A stretch of DNA of 64,000 bases, taken from assembly GCA_963966185.1 (NCBI GenBank), contig CAWZYM010000070.1, positions 332,501 to 396,500 on the forward strand, read 5' to 3'. A program made the translations under genes and the position numbers. The stretch is from Rhabditoides inermis. Its lineage: Eukaryota > Nematoda > Chromadorea > Rhabditida > Rhabditidae. Positions 47,773 to 61,463 of the stretch are shown here, in pieces. The notes beneath the pieces were generated by a model. It did no database searches. It was given only the letters and a program-made list of their open reading frames with translations, and was not told the origin of the DNA. Each line of letters starts with the position of its first letter. The stretch's first letter is position 1.

Positions 47773-48300
47773 CTATCGACTTCGAAACTGTGTTTGTGTT
47801 TTTTTAACAATAACATGACAAGGACATGTATGTAATTTCCAAAAACACTTTCTATCGCAATGGCTTGTTCACCCAATTGTGAAACCAAGCACATTTCACG
47901 TTGTATCAGACAAGATGGAACCATGTTCTATTCACTGACCGATACTTTATGCAGACAAAACCGCCTGTGTTCATCTTCATTATTCATTAGTGTATTCTTG
48001 GAATCGACAGAAAATTATCCATCCATAACAAAGAAACCAACCTAGGCACGAACCAATATGGTTCAAGGAAGTTTGCTGTCAAACATTTCGCAATCTCTTG
48101 AGTGCTCGCCGCGCATCTTTTTGCATCCGGCAGACAAGCGCCTGCGGGCAGAAACGCCAGAGGGCGCGCGCAAACAGAAAGGCTCTAAGTGGATTGAGGG
48201 GCGCGTCGCAAGAAACATGAAAGAACACTGGCTGCTGCGCTGTCACTCTGAAATAGAAGACGGTGTGGTATTGTGGAGTCGTCGTCTGGAACAATGGGTA
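47773..48300. other. Spacer between the two EB-module genes
   Basis: No supported coding region. Open frames here are short and lack domains. Confidence 0.45.
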
Positions 48301-48310
48301 GGGGATGGGG

Positions 48311-48318
48311 TATATAGA
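48311..48318 (+). promoter_or_regulatory. TATA box of the second EB-module gene
   Basis: TATATAGA in a G-rich context, 66 bp before the start codon at 48377. The first EB gene has a similar element, which supports both being expressed from focused TATA promoters. Confidence 0.65.
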
Positions 48319-48376
48319 GGAGGGGGAGAGGGAGGGCCGTCTCTGTTCACTTGTGCCCCCCTACAGTCTAGACACC

Positions 48377-50376
<2,000 letters not shown>

Positions 50377-50658
50377 CATGCCGACGACCTAAATGAGTAG
50401 AGGTCATACTAATGAGATGAATTCACTCATTAACGATCAATAATATATTTATTTAATCATAATAATTGGTGAAACTGTGATAAACGATTTGCATTTATCG
50501 CGTGATTGTTGCATAGTGTTTCGTCGTGCTGACAAGGTGCGGCTCGAAAAGCGGGAAAACGTCGCCAGGAATTTTATTGAAATTGTTGGTGTTTTGTTGA
50601 GTTTGTAAGTTATGTTCTGTTTTTGTCGTGTTTGTATATTTGTTTTGTTACAGTAACG

Positions 50659-52237
50659 TACAATATGGCTCCGAAGCGTCCTCATCTCCCCATGAGGTAA
50701 GCTCACCGTGCATTGTTCTCCCGATTTCGCCTCACTGCATATTGCCGTCTGGGCGCGTCCAGTGCTCGCAAGCCGGGGTCGTCTCTGCCCTGCTTTCCCC
50801 CTCTGACCAGCCTGTCCCCATCGCTGAGTCTGTCGATGTCGCTGTCTCACTGTGGAATCCCCAGTCGCTGCACATCGATTCTAACGAGGTGAGCCATGTT
50901 CAGACCAACGTTAATCGAAAGAGGCCTGGTAGGATACGTTGTATAAGGGTAGTTCTGATGCCTCGTCATTCAGAACAGCTACTTCTCGTTCCTGTCCGTA
51001 TTGGAGAAGGAGGCGGTGAGGCCTCTGTCCCCCGTTGGAGACAAGGTGAGGAAGGGGTTTTTTCAGGCAGGTAAAGTTACGGTCAGTCTCTTCAAAACAC
51101 ATCCAAATCTCTTCGAAACACTTCGGAAATGCCTTTCGATTCGCCCACAGAACACTCCCGACATGCCTTCGATATACTCTCGAACATTTCGGAATGTCTC
51201 GCCTCGCTTTCCCTTTGGCACACTTCGGAATTTCGTTTGAAGAGACTGACCGCACCTGAGGCAACTGAGTGACGCCTAGAATGTAGATGGTTGTGTTGTG
51301 GCATGTGTTGTATTGCAGGCCGTTGCCGACCTGTTCAGTCAGCTGCGGGAGGCTGTCGCCCTTCCCACCCCGCACCCCACACAACACATTCACGTCGGTC
51401 TGTGTTCAAAACGAACGAAAGGTATTTCTATTACGGCTTTTTGTCGTATATATTACTCGACTTACATACCATGGAGTGTTGAAAAGAATTTAATGTGTTG
51501 AGGAGTCGGCGGGTCTTCGCGCGCTCATCACCCAGACAGCCAACTGCGTGCAGTTCGGACGCCTGTCCACCGCGTGCGTCTATCTCCCTTTATTTAATAA
51601 TTAATCGATAATATCTTAAAGGATAATTTTTTTATTGGACGGTTGACCACCGGTTTCGATCTAATCAACCAATCGATAGATCAATATTTATTATCATTTT
51701 GAGTGAGCTACTCGACGCCCACTCTCTGTGCTCACTAAGTCTGTATTCGATCACGTCAACGCAGCCTTCACGGCCAAAGTCAACTACGGTTGGTTATTGA
51801 TTTATTTGCGTAAAATATGTGAGCTTGTAGTGGACGAGATTGATGCCGATTGGCCGTCTCTCCGCAGCGATGCCGCCACTTTGCTCGTCACTCGAATGGT
51901 GAGCGAGGGAAGGGGGGAGGGGATGGATACACACAGTTGTTGAGGTGTGCCTGCTCGTTATGCGCACCCTCGCCTCGCAGCACCCGTGTGTGGTGGATGA
52001 GATGAGGGATCTGGTGCACGATGGGGTGCGGACGCGCTCCTATCTCTCCTACAAGGCGCCACACAAGGCAAGTATCTCGGTCAGAAAGAGGGGAAGTGGT
52101 GTGCTTGAATATCCACTCGCTGCGGCAGCACTCGCAGTTTCTTACTATGTGTAGTTTAGACGGTGTTCATGCGATTCTATCTGATCGAGTGGCTGCGAAT
52201 GGCGAGGAAGTCGATCACGACGTTCGACAGGGAGTAG
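50659..52237 (+). CDS. Unrecognised protein, tandem paralogue A
   Basis: Family not recognised. The first readable exon encodes NVQYGSEASSSPHE and needs an upstream start exon that I did not find. The next exons read in phase: VVSALLSPSDQPVPIAESVD, VSLWNPQSLHIDSNE, NSYFSFLSVLEKEAVRPLSP, AVADLFSQLREAVALPTPHP and ESAGLRALITQTANCVQFGR. They continue with a region whose frame is unclear (51700-51790), then DAATLLVTRM, VCLLVMRTLASQHPCVVDEM and MRFYLIEWLRMARKSITTFD, stop 52235-52237. It is all-helical in appearance, with no signal or membrane segment. The C-terminal half aligns with the next gene (AA.L.VTRM ... RF...EW). The penultimate intron has a GC donor (AAG|GCAAGT). AATAAA at 52460. Confidence 0.55.
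51080..51252. mobile_element. 173-bp MITE-like element with 17-bp TIRs
   Basis: Left CGGTCAGTCTCTTCAAA and right TTTGAAGAGACTGACCG are perfect inverted copies. The interior has further partial symmetry (ACACTTCGGAA...) and no coding capacity. It lies in an intron of paralogue A. Confidence 0.85.
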
Positions 52238-52465
52238 TGGCTGAAGCAGAAACAAGAGGAGGAGGAGGGAGAGGGGGAGGGAGAGAAAGAAGTGGTTGTA
52301 GAAAAACAGGAGGAGGAGGAGCAGCCGTTCTAGGATCTCTATATGCCTCATACTCACCCAGTTCTATCTTATTCACCGTGTATCATATGCATGAGTATGA
52401 CTTTTGTTGCTGTATCAGATTTTTGTTGTTATTTTTGCCTCTTTGTCGTCTTGATGTTGAATAAA

Positions 52466-52843
52466 AATGGTGTATCATCCGTGTCTATGTCACAATGTTC
52501 CATTTACAAAAGCAATATGTCCAAAGTGCTGTTTGAATGTTACATATAGTTTGAAAGCCTCCGATCGTACGTCGTATACCTGATGACAAATGTGCCTTAT
52601 TCGGTCCAACTGAGTGCTCACGAAGGGTCTCTTTCGTGCACTGTCTTTTGTCAGAGTTGTTATGTGAGCGCCTTTTTATTAATCTTGTTCACCTCGTCTG
52701 ATGCAACTCCGCGACGTCTTAACCCCGTCGTGTTTACCGTGTCCAAGTGTGTTGTTCAAAAACGCGCGGGAAACTAGAACATTCCACTGTTTGAAATTAT
52801 TTTTGTTGCATATGTTATCAGAGCTGTTAATCATTTCAGTCGA
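52466..52843. other. Spacer between the tandem paralogues
   Basis: No supported gene. It includes the 3' end of paralogue A. A TTTCAG sits eight bases before the start codon of paralogue B, consistent with a 5' UTR intron or trans-splice acceptor. Confidence 0.45.
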
Positions 52844-55454
52844 ATGGCCCCTACCTTGCCTCGTCGCTGTGGTAAGAATAAGAAGTGAGTGCACATGACC
52901 TCTCTTTCATTGCAATGTGTGTTGCAGAGCCGCCGGTCCTCTCCCGCCCCCCGTCTCTCCCGAGCCCCTCGACTGGAAGAAACTCGCCGACAGCTGCCAC
53001 ATCCTCAACCACAACAAAGTAAACTTGATGAGGCGAGGCGAGCCAACCATGCAATGTTTTCGTATGTTCCGGTAACACTGATCTATTTCGGACACCCTCC
53101 GCAGATCTCTTGAATCTTGGCGATACCTAACCATTACCTTTACCGATAATACTATGACGTAGCAATACGATTAGATTAATGAATTTTTAGCAATGTCTCT
53201 TTGCACGGCTTTTCCCAACAGTGGGGACAGTGTCGGGAAGGGTATGCCTTCGTAACTTGATTCTTCAGCCGGACGACTTCGAGTTCCTCTCGCACGATGA
53301 GCTGACGACTGAGAAGCCGGTGTTCCCCGACGGAGACGAACAGAAGGTGTGCTTGGCACACTATCAAATCAAACGCCCGTTCTTGAACGGATGTGAATGG
53401 TTGTGGATAGTGGCATGGCTGTGTTCAGAGCTTCTCTGCCGTGTTCTCTCAGATGGAGGAGGCGTCTCTTCTGCCCAGCTCTGCCTACATCGCTGCCAGC
53501 CCCGACCCCAAGCGCCCCATCCGATATCTGGTCAGTATCCGTATCCATTCCAATTCTTGATCTCCGTTCTCACGCTCTTGCGTAGATTTTTATTAATGAT
53601 GTGGGTCTGTTTTCCTATCCTCACCATGTTCGACTCACTTCAGAAAAGTTGAGCCTATAACCTTGCTAATTATGGGTGTCCTAGTTTGATCCAATGCGAT
53701 TTTTCCAGTCAAGTATGGTTAGTTATAGTCGGATTGGATCCTATATGCCATCCGTGACATTTCACATGTTGTGCAGTTTCGTGCAACACAACATGTATAC
53801 CTTCAAAGATCCAAAACGCTTTGTGAGAGGAATCGAACCCATGGGCAGCTCGCAACGATCGCGCGCTGGTGGCGCGCTCTACCACTGCGCCATTTAGGCT
53901 CACACTAAGAGGTCATTGATTCTCGCCGATATGTTTGCTCGTTAACTCTCATCATAGTACACTCAAGTGGCTAGTGGAGCTACATGTGCTCTCTCTTCGA
54001 TCTCTTAAGCACTGCCTCTATGGCGCAGTGGTAGAGCGCGCCGCCAGTGCGCAATCGCCGCGTGCTGCTCATGGGTTCGATTCCCTCTCACAAAGCGTTT
54101 TGGATCTTTCAAGGTATACATGTTGTGTTGCACGAAACCGCACAACATGTGAAATGTCACGGATGGCATATAGGATCCAAACCGACTATACTTGTGCGAT
54201 CCGATTCGCTCAAAGCAGTTCAGGTATGATGTTTTTAATAACTGTTTTAGTTCTCGCTCCGTCTCCACGCTCTCATGAATCGACTCGTCAACATCGTCAA
54301 GTACAGCCGATTGTCCAGCACGTACGTTCACACAATCGATATGCTACTAAAAAACCCGCCAATTCTCCAGTTCAAATCGCCCCGCACCATTCGCGCGCCA
54401 TGGCGGTTTTACACCGTTCGTGCGCAAACAGCGCAATTTGGAATATGCGAAAGCAATTCCTGATCGATGCCCTAGTCATTAAACATGATGCAGATCTCGT
54501 AAATTGTTTGCCACAACGTATACAACGTGCTTTCGCACAAATCGTGTTCCTGGAAAATTGGAGAGGACTTTATGAAACTTGTTTTTGTCCCGTCCACGTG
54601 CATCGTACAATCTATGATTTCGTTCCTGCGTTATTTGTGTTTTTTTGGTGAATTACCAAAAAACACAAATAACGATAATCAATAATCAATGGATACCGAT
54701 AATCAATAATCAATGGATACTGATAATCAATAATCAATGGATACCGCTGTTGCAGTGAGTTGGTGGATGTGGTGGGACAGTGCCATCGTTCCGCCCTCTC
54801 CGTCTTCCGTCACTTCGACAGCGCCTCCCTCGTTATCCAACGCGAATCCGGCCTAAGCGAATACACCACCCAACAACGTATGCATACATACATACATACA
54901 TTCATTCATTCACTCGTCTCGTTGACGAGTTTCGTTGAAAAGACATGAACTGTATTATCTCAGCCAAGTACGACGTGGACGTGATGTGGCCGTGGCTGCG
55001 CAGTGCGGCCGCCAAGCTGCATGTCACTCGGATGGTGGGGAGGAAGGGGGGAGGGACGAGAGACGTGGTTGAGGTGCTGGTGGCGGGCCTGCGCCTGGCT
55101 GCCTCGCAGTCTCTGCCGCAGCTGACGTCGCTTGTCTCTGAGTCGCGCACTCTGCTCTCGCACTGCGCATCCACCCACACCCACATGATCCAGATGGAGG
55201 AGGAGGGAATGACACAGCCAGTCGGCAGGGAGAAGGTCAGCCGGAGTTGGCAGACGCTGCCACGAACTGCATCATGTTGTGTGTCTAGGTGGCGTTCCTG
55301 CGCTTCTTTGTGGGGGAGTGGCAGGAGATGGTGCAGCCGGCTGTGGAGAAGCTGGAGATGGGAGGGGCGGAGAAGAAGCAGGAGGAGAAGCCCGTGGAGG
55401 AGCAGGCCAAGGAGGAGAAGGAGGCTGGCGACGATGACGACCTGTTCGACTAGA
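52844..55454 (+). CDS. Unrecognised protein, tandem paralogue B
   Basis: Family not recognised, but all exon phases agree. The start at 52844 (MAPTLPRRCGKNKK) joins to PPVSPEPLDWKKLADSCHIL, then CLFARLFPTVGTVSGRVCLR, ILQPDDFEFLSHDELTTEKP, MEEASLLPSSAYIAASPDPK, FSLRLHALMNRLVNIVKYSR, ELVDVVGQCHRSALSVFRHF, YDVDVMWPWLRSAAAKLHVT, VLVAGLRLAASQSLPQLTSL and VAFLRFFVGEWQEMVQPAVE. It ends with an acidic, Lys/Glu-rich tail DDDDLFD (stop 55452-55454). Roughly 400 residues, cytosolic or nuclear in appearance. Homology with paralogue A is visible in the C-terminal half and suggests tandem duplication. One intron carries the second copy of the tRNA-like foldback element; another is only about 39 bp. Confidence 0.65.
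53724..54190. mobile_element. Foldback element with tRNA-like sequences in both arms, copy 2
   Basis: A compact 467-bp version of the element at 8232-9904. Ends TATAGTCGGATTGGATCC and inverted GGATCCAAACCGACTATA. Each arm has the CAACACAACATG hairpin and a tRNA-like segment: 53832-53900 on minus and 54009-54090 on plus. A short centre carries TTGCTCGTTAACTCTCATCA. The same central sequence occurs inverted in copy 1 near 8460. It lies in an intron of paralogue B. Confidence 0.8.
54629..54745. repeat. Hairpin followed by three 25-bp direct repeats
   Basis: CGTTATTTGTGTTTTTTT and inverted AAAAAACACAAATAACG (54629-54674) form a stem with a small loop. Three tandem copies of GATAATCAATAATCAATGGA (plus TAC(C/T)) follow, within the same intron. 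Confidence 0.85.
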
Positions 55455-55916
55455 TGCAGGTCGCTTTTCTCTTCCTCTAGTTTTCATCATGACGCTGTTT
55501 CAACACAGTTTATTTCACCCTGTTCTTTCTGTATTCGCCGTCCTCACTCATCTTTAAACTTCAATTCACTCACATATATTCACGATTAGTATTGGTACAC
55601 TGTTTTGTTTGTTAGCTTCTTGTTGTCTCCTTTCTCACTTTCTGCTTACCAGAAAAGTTGTTATGCCCTATTGTTATGCCGCGTACAGAATAAGTCGTTT
55701 ATTACTGTTAGTGATTCGTCTGGAATTTAACATTTCGGATCTATGATACAACAAAGGCAAGGCGAGAAAAAGGAGAAGAGTTACGTTATTCACAGGGGGA
55801 TATGGAAGGAAATCATTTCGTAATGCACATGAAATCAATAAGTCAATACTGGCCTATCGAATAGCGGAGTGTACCCTTGGAGAAAAGGAAGGAGGCGGCG
55901 TGACACAGGGATGACG
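55455..55916. other. Convergent 3' region of paralogue B and SEC14-like gene
   Basis: No coding region seen. TTTATT at 55698-55703 reads as AATAAA on the minus strand for the SEC14-like gene. Confidence 0.5.
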
Positions 55917-56373
55917 TCATTGCTTCGCCACAGTAAGTGCATAGTCGAGCTTCACTGTGAAGTAGCCGGACCTAAATCGATCAAGGTTATTGCAGTAACA
56001 CATTACCCCCAATTCCACGCCCCCCCTCGCCCCCCCCCCCCCCCCAAAGTGCCGCCTACAGTACCCCGTACCTGTTGTGGAACTGTAGCGTGTACTCGCC
56101 CTCCTCCAGGCTGCTCACCACACCCTCCTCCTGCAGCTTGGCAGTGACCTGGAATAGGGAATACAGTAACCTTAGATCAGCTACAGTACACCAGTACTAC
56201 CGAACTCACCAGTCTCAACTTGGGATAGACCATGTCGAGCTCGTGTTTGTTCTTGTATATATGGAAGTCGAGCTCTCCACTGGTGGTGAAGTCCCAGAGG
56301 AGAGAGGCGCCGGCAGGAACGGAGATAGGGACGGAGAACTTCTCACCGGGAGAGATGTCCTGCAGGGAAACAC

Positions 56374-56413
<40 letters not shown>

Positions 56414-57429
56414 TACTCACCCTGTGCGCTGGCTTTGGTCGCTCCACGCCCTTGGCTGAGTAGTGTTCGTTGACCTGCAAGGATCACAAAATTACATACT
56501 ACAATAATATATTCGATGTACTATGATCTGGAATTCTACAGTACCCTACCGTACCTTGTAGTGATCGGCGGGGATGATCTTCCGACGAATGCTGACGCCG
56601 GACTCGTCACCCGGAGGAAGCTGGTTGACGAACTCGCCTGGAGGGAGGGAAAATCTCCTTCTTTCTCTCTCTCTCTCTCTCTCTCTCTTTCTGTTTCTCT
56701 GTCTCTCTCTCTCCTTACCTCCGTACTCCTTGGGAACGAACCACTTCGGCAGGTGCTTGAGCATGTCCTTATTATCACCACAGATCTCGATCAGATTGCA
56801 GTTCCTAGAAGATACAAACTACAAAATACAAATCTCAAAATGCAGAGAAACTAACAGAAAGACACAAAGAGAAAGGGAAATGGAAACAGAAAAAAATGTA
56901 AAGTACAAACCTCTCATTGAGGAATACCTTGGCGAGCTTCCAGAGAAGAGAGACGAGACGGGGAGGGTTGACTAGGAAGATGCGCTGCACCATGTCGGGG
57001 AACCTGACAGAGCCTGACTGAGAGGGGGGAGGGAGAGAAAGGGGGAGTTGCACCTACCAGTCTTGCCAGAGGTCGCTCCTCAGCTGCCACAGCTTCATGT
57101 ACCCGCTCATCGGGTTGACGTAGTCAGTGATGTTGATGGATGCCAGGTCGAATATGACAATGAACTGCACTGGCCCCTTGCTCGCGCCCTGCGCCGCCTC
57201 GCGACTGCAAACAACAACCTGTTCATAGTAGAGTATATCAATTTGTTTTGCCTATTTGCTTTCAATTATATAGTAGTGTGTAATCATAAATATGATAGAC
57301 TAGCAAAGGACTGAATTTCAAAAAAAAAGTAATGTACTGACGCGAGGATGAGCTGGAGGAGAAGCTCCGAGTAGCCGAAACAGTGCACAAGGTAGTCAGA
57401 CGTCTTCATCGTCTTGATGAACTGCAACA

Positions 57430-57487
<58 letters not shown>

Positions 57488-57648
57488 CCTATCATTACAC
57501 CTTCAAACCTTGACTGAAAAATGCAAATGTATTTGAAATTATCTCTCAAAAGTACTTGCGTAAAGAGAGTCAGTTTGTCTTGACCCAATTCAACAAAAGC
57601 GCATGCATAAAACGTTTACAAATACTAACACAAACCTGCATCTCTCTC

Positions 57649-57682
<34 letters not shown>

Positions 57683-58952
57683 CAATATAAATATTCTTTA
57701 GTTGTATTCTCATATTCTATCTTTTACTTCCACAGTCCGGTATGCGCAGGTTTGTGTTAGTATTTGTAAACGTTTTATGCATGCGCTTTTGTTGAATTGG
57801 GTCAAGACAAACTGACTCTCTTTACGCAAGTACTTTTGAGAGATAATATATGTGCTTTTATTAAATTTCATAGAAATTTCTTCTCTTACTGATTGTCAAG
57901 CTCTTTCGTTCATTGTTATGCACATAATCATGATTTATGACACAATTGGACGGTGGTAGCAAATCATTGAATATACTACTACAGGTCGGGTTTGTTGCGT
58001 ATGTGCAACCATGTTTTTTCATTGTATTGAATGAAATCATTCTGAAACGACTCTTTTCTTTGTCTTTTCGGTTGTCGCAGCGTAAGTGCAAGCGTCTTTT
58101 CGTCTGCGCATCTGCAAACAGCGTTCTCTCTCGCACCCGGCCGCCTGCCGGGAGAGAGAGAGAGAGCTAGCAGCCCGAGTGACTGGAAACGACACCCACC
58201 CACCCACCCACACGCTGGCCTCTCACCTCATGGGTGCGCGCGATCGCTTATAACTTCTTTCGGAGAAGAGATGCAAAGATGCCACCGACCAGTGATCTGG
58301 CCTACGGAACCGTGCGAATCTAACTAACATGAATTGGATGATTTCACATTGGTGCTAACATGTCCTTTTGATATCGCTTCTTGAAAATTCTGGCGCGAGC
58401 CTTATCCTAAGCCAAAAGAGAGGGCGCTGCGCGCCCTCTCTAATGCATGTAACTGTTGTCAAAGACTTGGCGAACCTCTTTCGGCTGGCTCCACGCTCGT
58501 TCCACAAACAGAAAGGCGTTGTGCTCTTCGCTCCATTGGGTGTCTAAATACATAAAGTCTCTCTCCCTCCCCCTCTCTCTCATCCTCTCCCTCTCTCTCC
58601 CTCCCTCCCTCTCTTCCTCTCTGTCTCTCTCTCTCTCCCTCTATCTCTCTCTCCCCCCTCTCTCTCCATCTTTCTCCCTCCCTCCCTCTCTCTCCCTCCC
58701 TCTCTCTCTCTCCCTTTCTCCCTCTCTCTCTCTCTCTCCCTCTCTCTCTCTCCCTCTATCTCTCTCCCTCTCTCTCCTCACCTCCCAGCCTAGACGACGC
58801 AATGAAAGGGAGAAACCGTGCGATTTCCGGCATTTCAAAGTACCTGATGGTAATAAATGAATAGATTTTATTGTTGAAACGATTGTTTCAAGAGGAGAAA
58901 GAGAGAAAGAGATATATATAGAGAGAGAGAGTGAGAGATATATATAGAGAGA

Positions 58953-59001
<49 letters not shown>

Positions 59002-60145
59002 TGCTTACTTTGTCGGCAGATCAGATCCCACGAATCCCACTGCTTTCCTAGAGGCAACGTACTCCGCAAAGTTCTGTAAACACGATGAGTTCGATAGAAT
59101 AATGACTGAACTGAACAACCTATATTTCACTCATAATGGTAATTTTCGAAAACCAGGACTACATATCAACAGATAAATCAACCATAAAAACTAAACTTTT
59201 GGAATCGCTGTAAGAATTGTTTGCAATCTGAACAGGTATAGTGTACTGATTTGCCACTCACAGTGCATATCTTGTCGATGTCTCCGTGGTATCCGCGGAT
59301 CCATCGCACCAGGTTCAGGTCAGTGTCCAGGTCTCCCGGGATTCCGAAAGACAGAATCTGAATCGGTTGCATATCATATTGGACTTCTGGCCTCTTAGTG
59401 TGGGGTCGATGATTGTAGATGATAAAAAGAAAAAAAAGACAAAGAATACAATCATTGTTTTGCATCATTATTGTTGCGAGAGCTAGATTCATAGTTACTT
59501 TGTTTTCTCACAAATCTACTTTGGATTTTGGATATCCCAAGTGTTCGACATTCAGTCTCCAGCAGTCACGAAGTAGTGTTGCAGATAGCGACTACAGATA
59601 TGCATCTCTCCCCCCCCTCCCCCTCTCTCTGTCTCTCTCTGTCTCTCTCTCTCACTCGTCTCTCCCCACCCCCCCCCCCTCTCTCTCTCTGTCTCTCTCT
59701 CTTCTGACCGCCGCAGACCTGGATCTGTGAGTGTGAGCTGAGTGAGATCCTATCACGTCTTCCTCTCACACAGACCGCAGAGTAGATCCCATGTGTGTTC
59801 TTTTTTGTATCACTCATATCCACTCGCGTATCAAAGGAATCAGACCACTACGGAGACAAGGTTGTAGCGATATTTGCATTATATTTCATCAAACGTTGCA
59901 TTCTACTATTGGATGATTCTGAATGCTAGAGTTATGTTGTATGTATTTTATTTTTTTTCATTTCAGTCAATCGCGCAACTTCAAAAGAATGATACCATAG
60001 TGTATATGATAAAGCTAATAATTGTAACGGAAAAACGTTGGAAACGATGAAAACATACGTGGTTGAGTTTGTTCCTCAACTGCTCGACCTGTTCCTTCTC
60101 AGCCGAGCTAACTCCCGCCGAGGGATGGGCAGCAGATGCCGTCAT
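55917..60145 (-). CDS. SEC14-like CRAL-TRIO / GOLD domain protein
   Basis: Phospholipid- or hydrophobic-ligand-binding transfer protein of the SEC14L family. The start (complement of 60143-60145) gives MTASAAHPSAGVSSAEKEQV, the CRAL-TRIO N-terminal helix. Then: ILSFGIPGDLDTDLNLVRWI, NFAEYVASRKAVGFVGSDLP, FIKTMKTSDYLVHCFGYSEL, VQFIVIFDLASINITDYVNP, MVQRIFLVNPPRLVSLLWKL, CNLIEICGDNKDMLKHLPKW and FVPKEYGGEFVNQLPPGDES. The GOLD domain follows: KFSVPISVPAGASLLWDFTT, SGELDFHIYKN and GEYTLQFHNRSGYFTVKLDY, ending LTVAKQ (stop complement of 55917-55919). The order and motifs match SEC14L1-5. Between the 'SDLPTK' and 'FIKTMK' exons about 20 residues expected in the family are not seen, so a small exon may be missed in the 1.5 kb intron, which contains a foldback element and GA/CT arrays. 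Confidence 0.88.
57430..57484. repeat. (CT)n microsatellite in SEC14-like intron
   Basis: Pure CT dinucleotides next to the exon encoding FIKTMKTSDY. Confidence 0.95.
57538..57847. mobile_element. Foldback MITE with about 115-bp arms, copy 2
   Basis: The ends ATTATCTCTCAAAAGTACTT and inverted AAGTACTTTTGAGAGATAAT match. Arms continue through TCAGTTTGTCTTGACCCAAT and GCATGCATAAAACG. The tip sequence and layout match the element at 26986-27322, but the interiors differ, so the two are diverged family members. The centre holds GCTCGCTCGC and a CT tract. Confidence 0.87.
58560..58780. repeat. CT-rich array in SEC14-like intron
   Basis: CTCCCTCTCTCT-type pyrimidine array, about 220 bp. It yields spurious Leu/Ser/Pro and Arg/Glu frames. 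Confidence 0.9.
58911..58999. repeat. GA array with TATATA interruptions
   Basis: GA dinucleotides with two GATATATATAGAG segments, beside the exon encoding NFAEYVASRK on the minus strand. Confidence 0.9.
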
Positions 60146-60584
60146 ACTGCAATCGATAATCAATCAATACTATAGAAGAACCAATCGATTTTCAATCAAT
60201 TGAGTTACCAAATGAAACACCTGACACCTCATACACGGAAGTTCACTGCGAAAATTGCGCGAAAAGGACGAGTCGCAGAAATTGACCGTCTCCACCGAAT
60301 AATGGACACTGCGTGAAAAAAACTGGCGACACGGCCATTTTCAATTCACACCATACACCAATTGAATTCGGAGACCAGGCAGCAGCCATCATCACTCGGC
60401 ATTCGAAACAAGTCCACACCGAAACCGGTAATCCCAATAGTACAATGAGCGTAGCACAAAACTAGTAAACAAGTAAACACAAACAAACAACGCGACACTA
60501 GTGTGGAGATTAGGATCAAAGGAGAGGAGACGGAGGATAGCCTCCCACCGTATAATAGTAGATCATCCATGACCAGTGACCTCC

Positions 60585-60628
<44 letters not shown>

Positions 60629-61110
60629 GGGGGGGGAGATTCGCGGATACAACAACGTAATAATAGATGTGGGGTAGGATAAAGATCGTCTGCCGCGTCT
60701 TGTATCATCTTTGAAACTCGGAGAGGGGGAGGGACAAGAAAGTTCACAAGTGCAAACGCCTCAACTACAAGGGAACACTGAATCGCAGTGATTCCACCGA
60801 TCCATCCATCCATTCATGTCCCTACTCTCTCACTCTGCAAACAAGACGGGATGACCTCGAACTCTCAATGCACGTCTCAAGTCGCCCCACGAGCCTCTCT
60901 CTCTCTCTCTCTCTCTCTCTCCAGCCCGAATCGCCGGATCGAAACAACGCGGTCAAACACATAGCAATGAATTGCGCAATTACCAGTAGTAATGTATGTG
61001 ACAAAAGGCGATTGTCAATGGGGCTAGCCTGGAGGTGGAACAAGTTATGGGAGAAGAAAGTGGGGGCGCGAGAAAATTGGTCAGGCGAGCCGGTATGGGG
61101 AGACATGGAT

Positions 61111-61158
<48 letters not shown>

Positions 61159-61463
61159 GACTGTGCCACCCCCGATCCATCCCATCATTATCAACTATCA
61201 ACCCTGCACCGTGCAGCCTACACTCACCCAGACTTGTTCCTTTCCCTTTCAAACGAAATGCATTTTGCGAAAGAGAAATCAGTATAGCAGTGGTACAATT
61301 CAACAATATTAATAATAGCTTCATCTCTCACGATTCCGAAAACAAACGATTGAGCGAGCGAGCCACCGCATGACATGTACAAATCAACAATTCAAACAAA
61401 AACAAGGCTAGGCTGGTCTACACATACGCTAATAGAAATATATGCCATAGTCGCTGTCTGCTC
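60146..61463. other. 1.3 kb region without a supported gene
   Basis: Contains (GA)n at 60590-60634 and 61113-61155 and (CT)n at 60895-60922. Open frames spanning these are low-complexity artefacts. It holds the SEC14-like 5' region and the mRpS34 3' UTR. Confidence 0.45.

Noticed and set aside
52836..52843. Trans-splicing acceptor proof (TTTCAG just before an ATG)
   Set aside because: It is compatible with trans-splicing but equally with a 5' UTR intron; no spliced-leader gene was found in the window.
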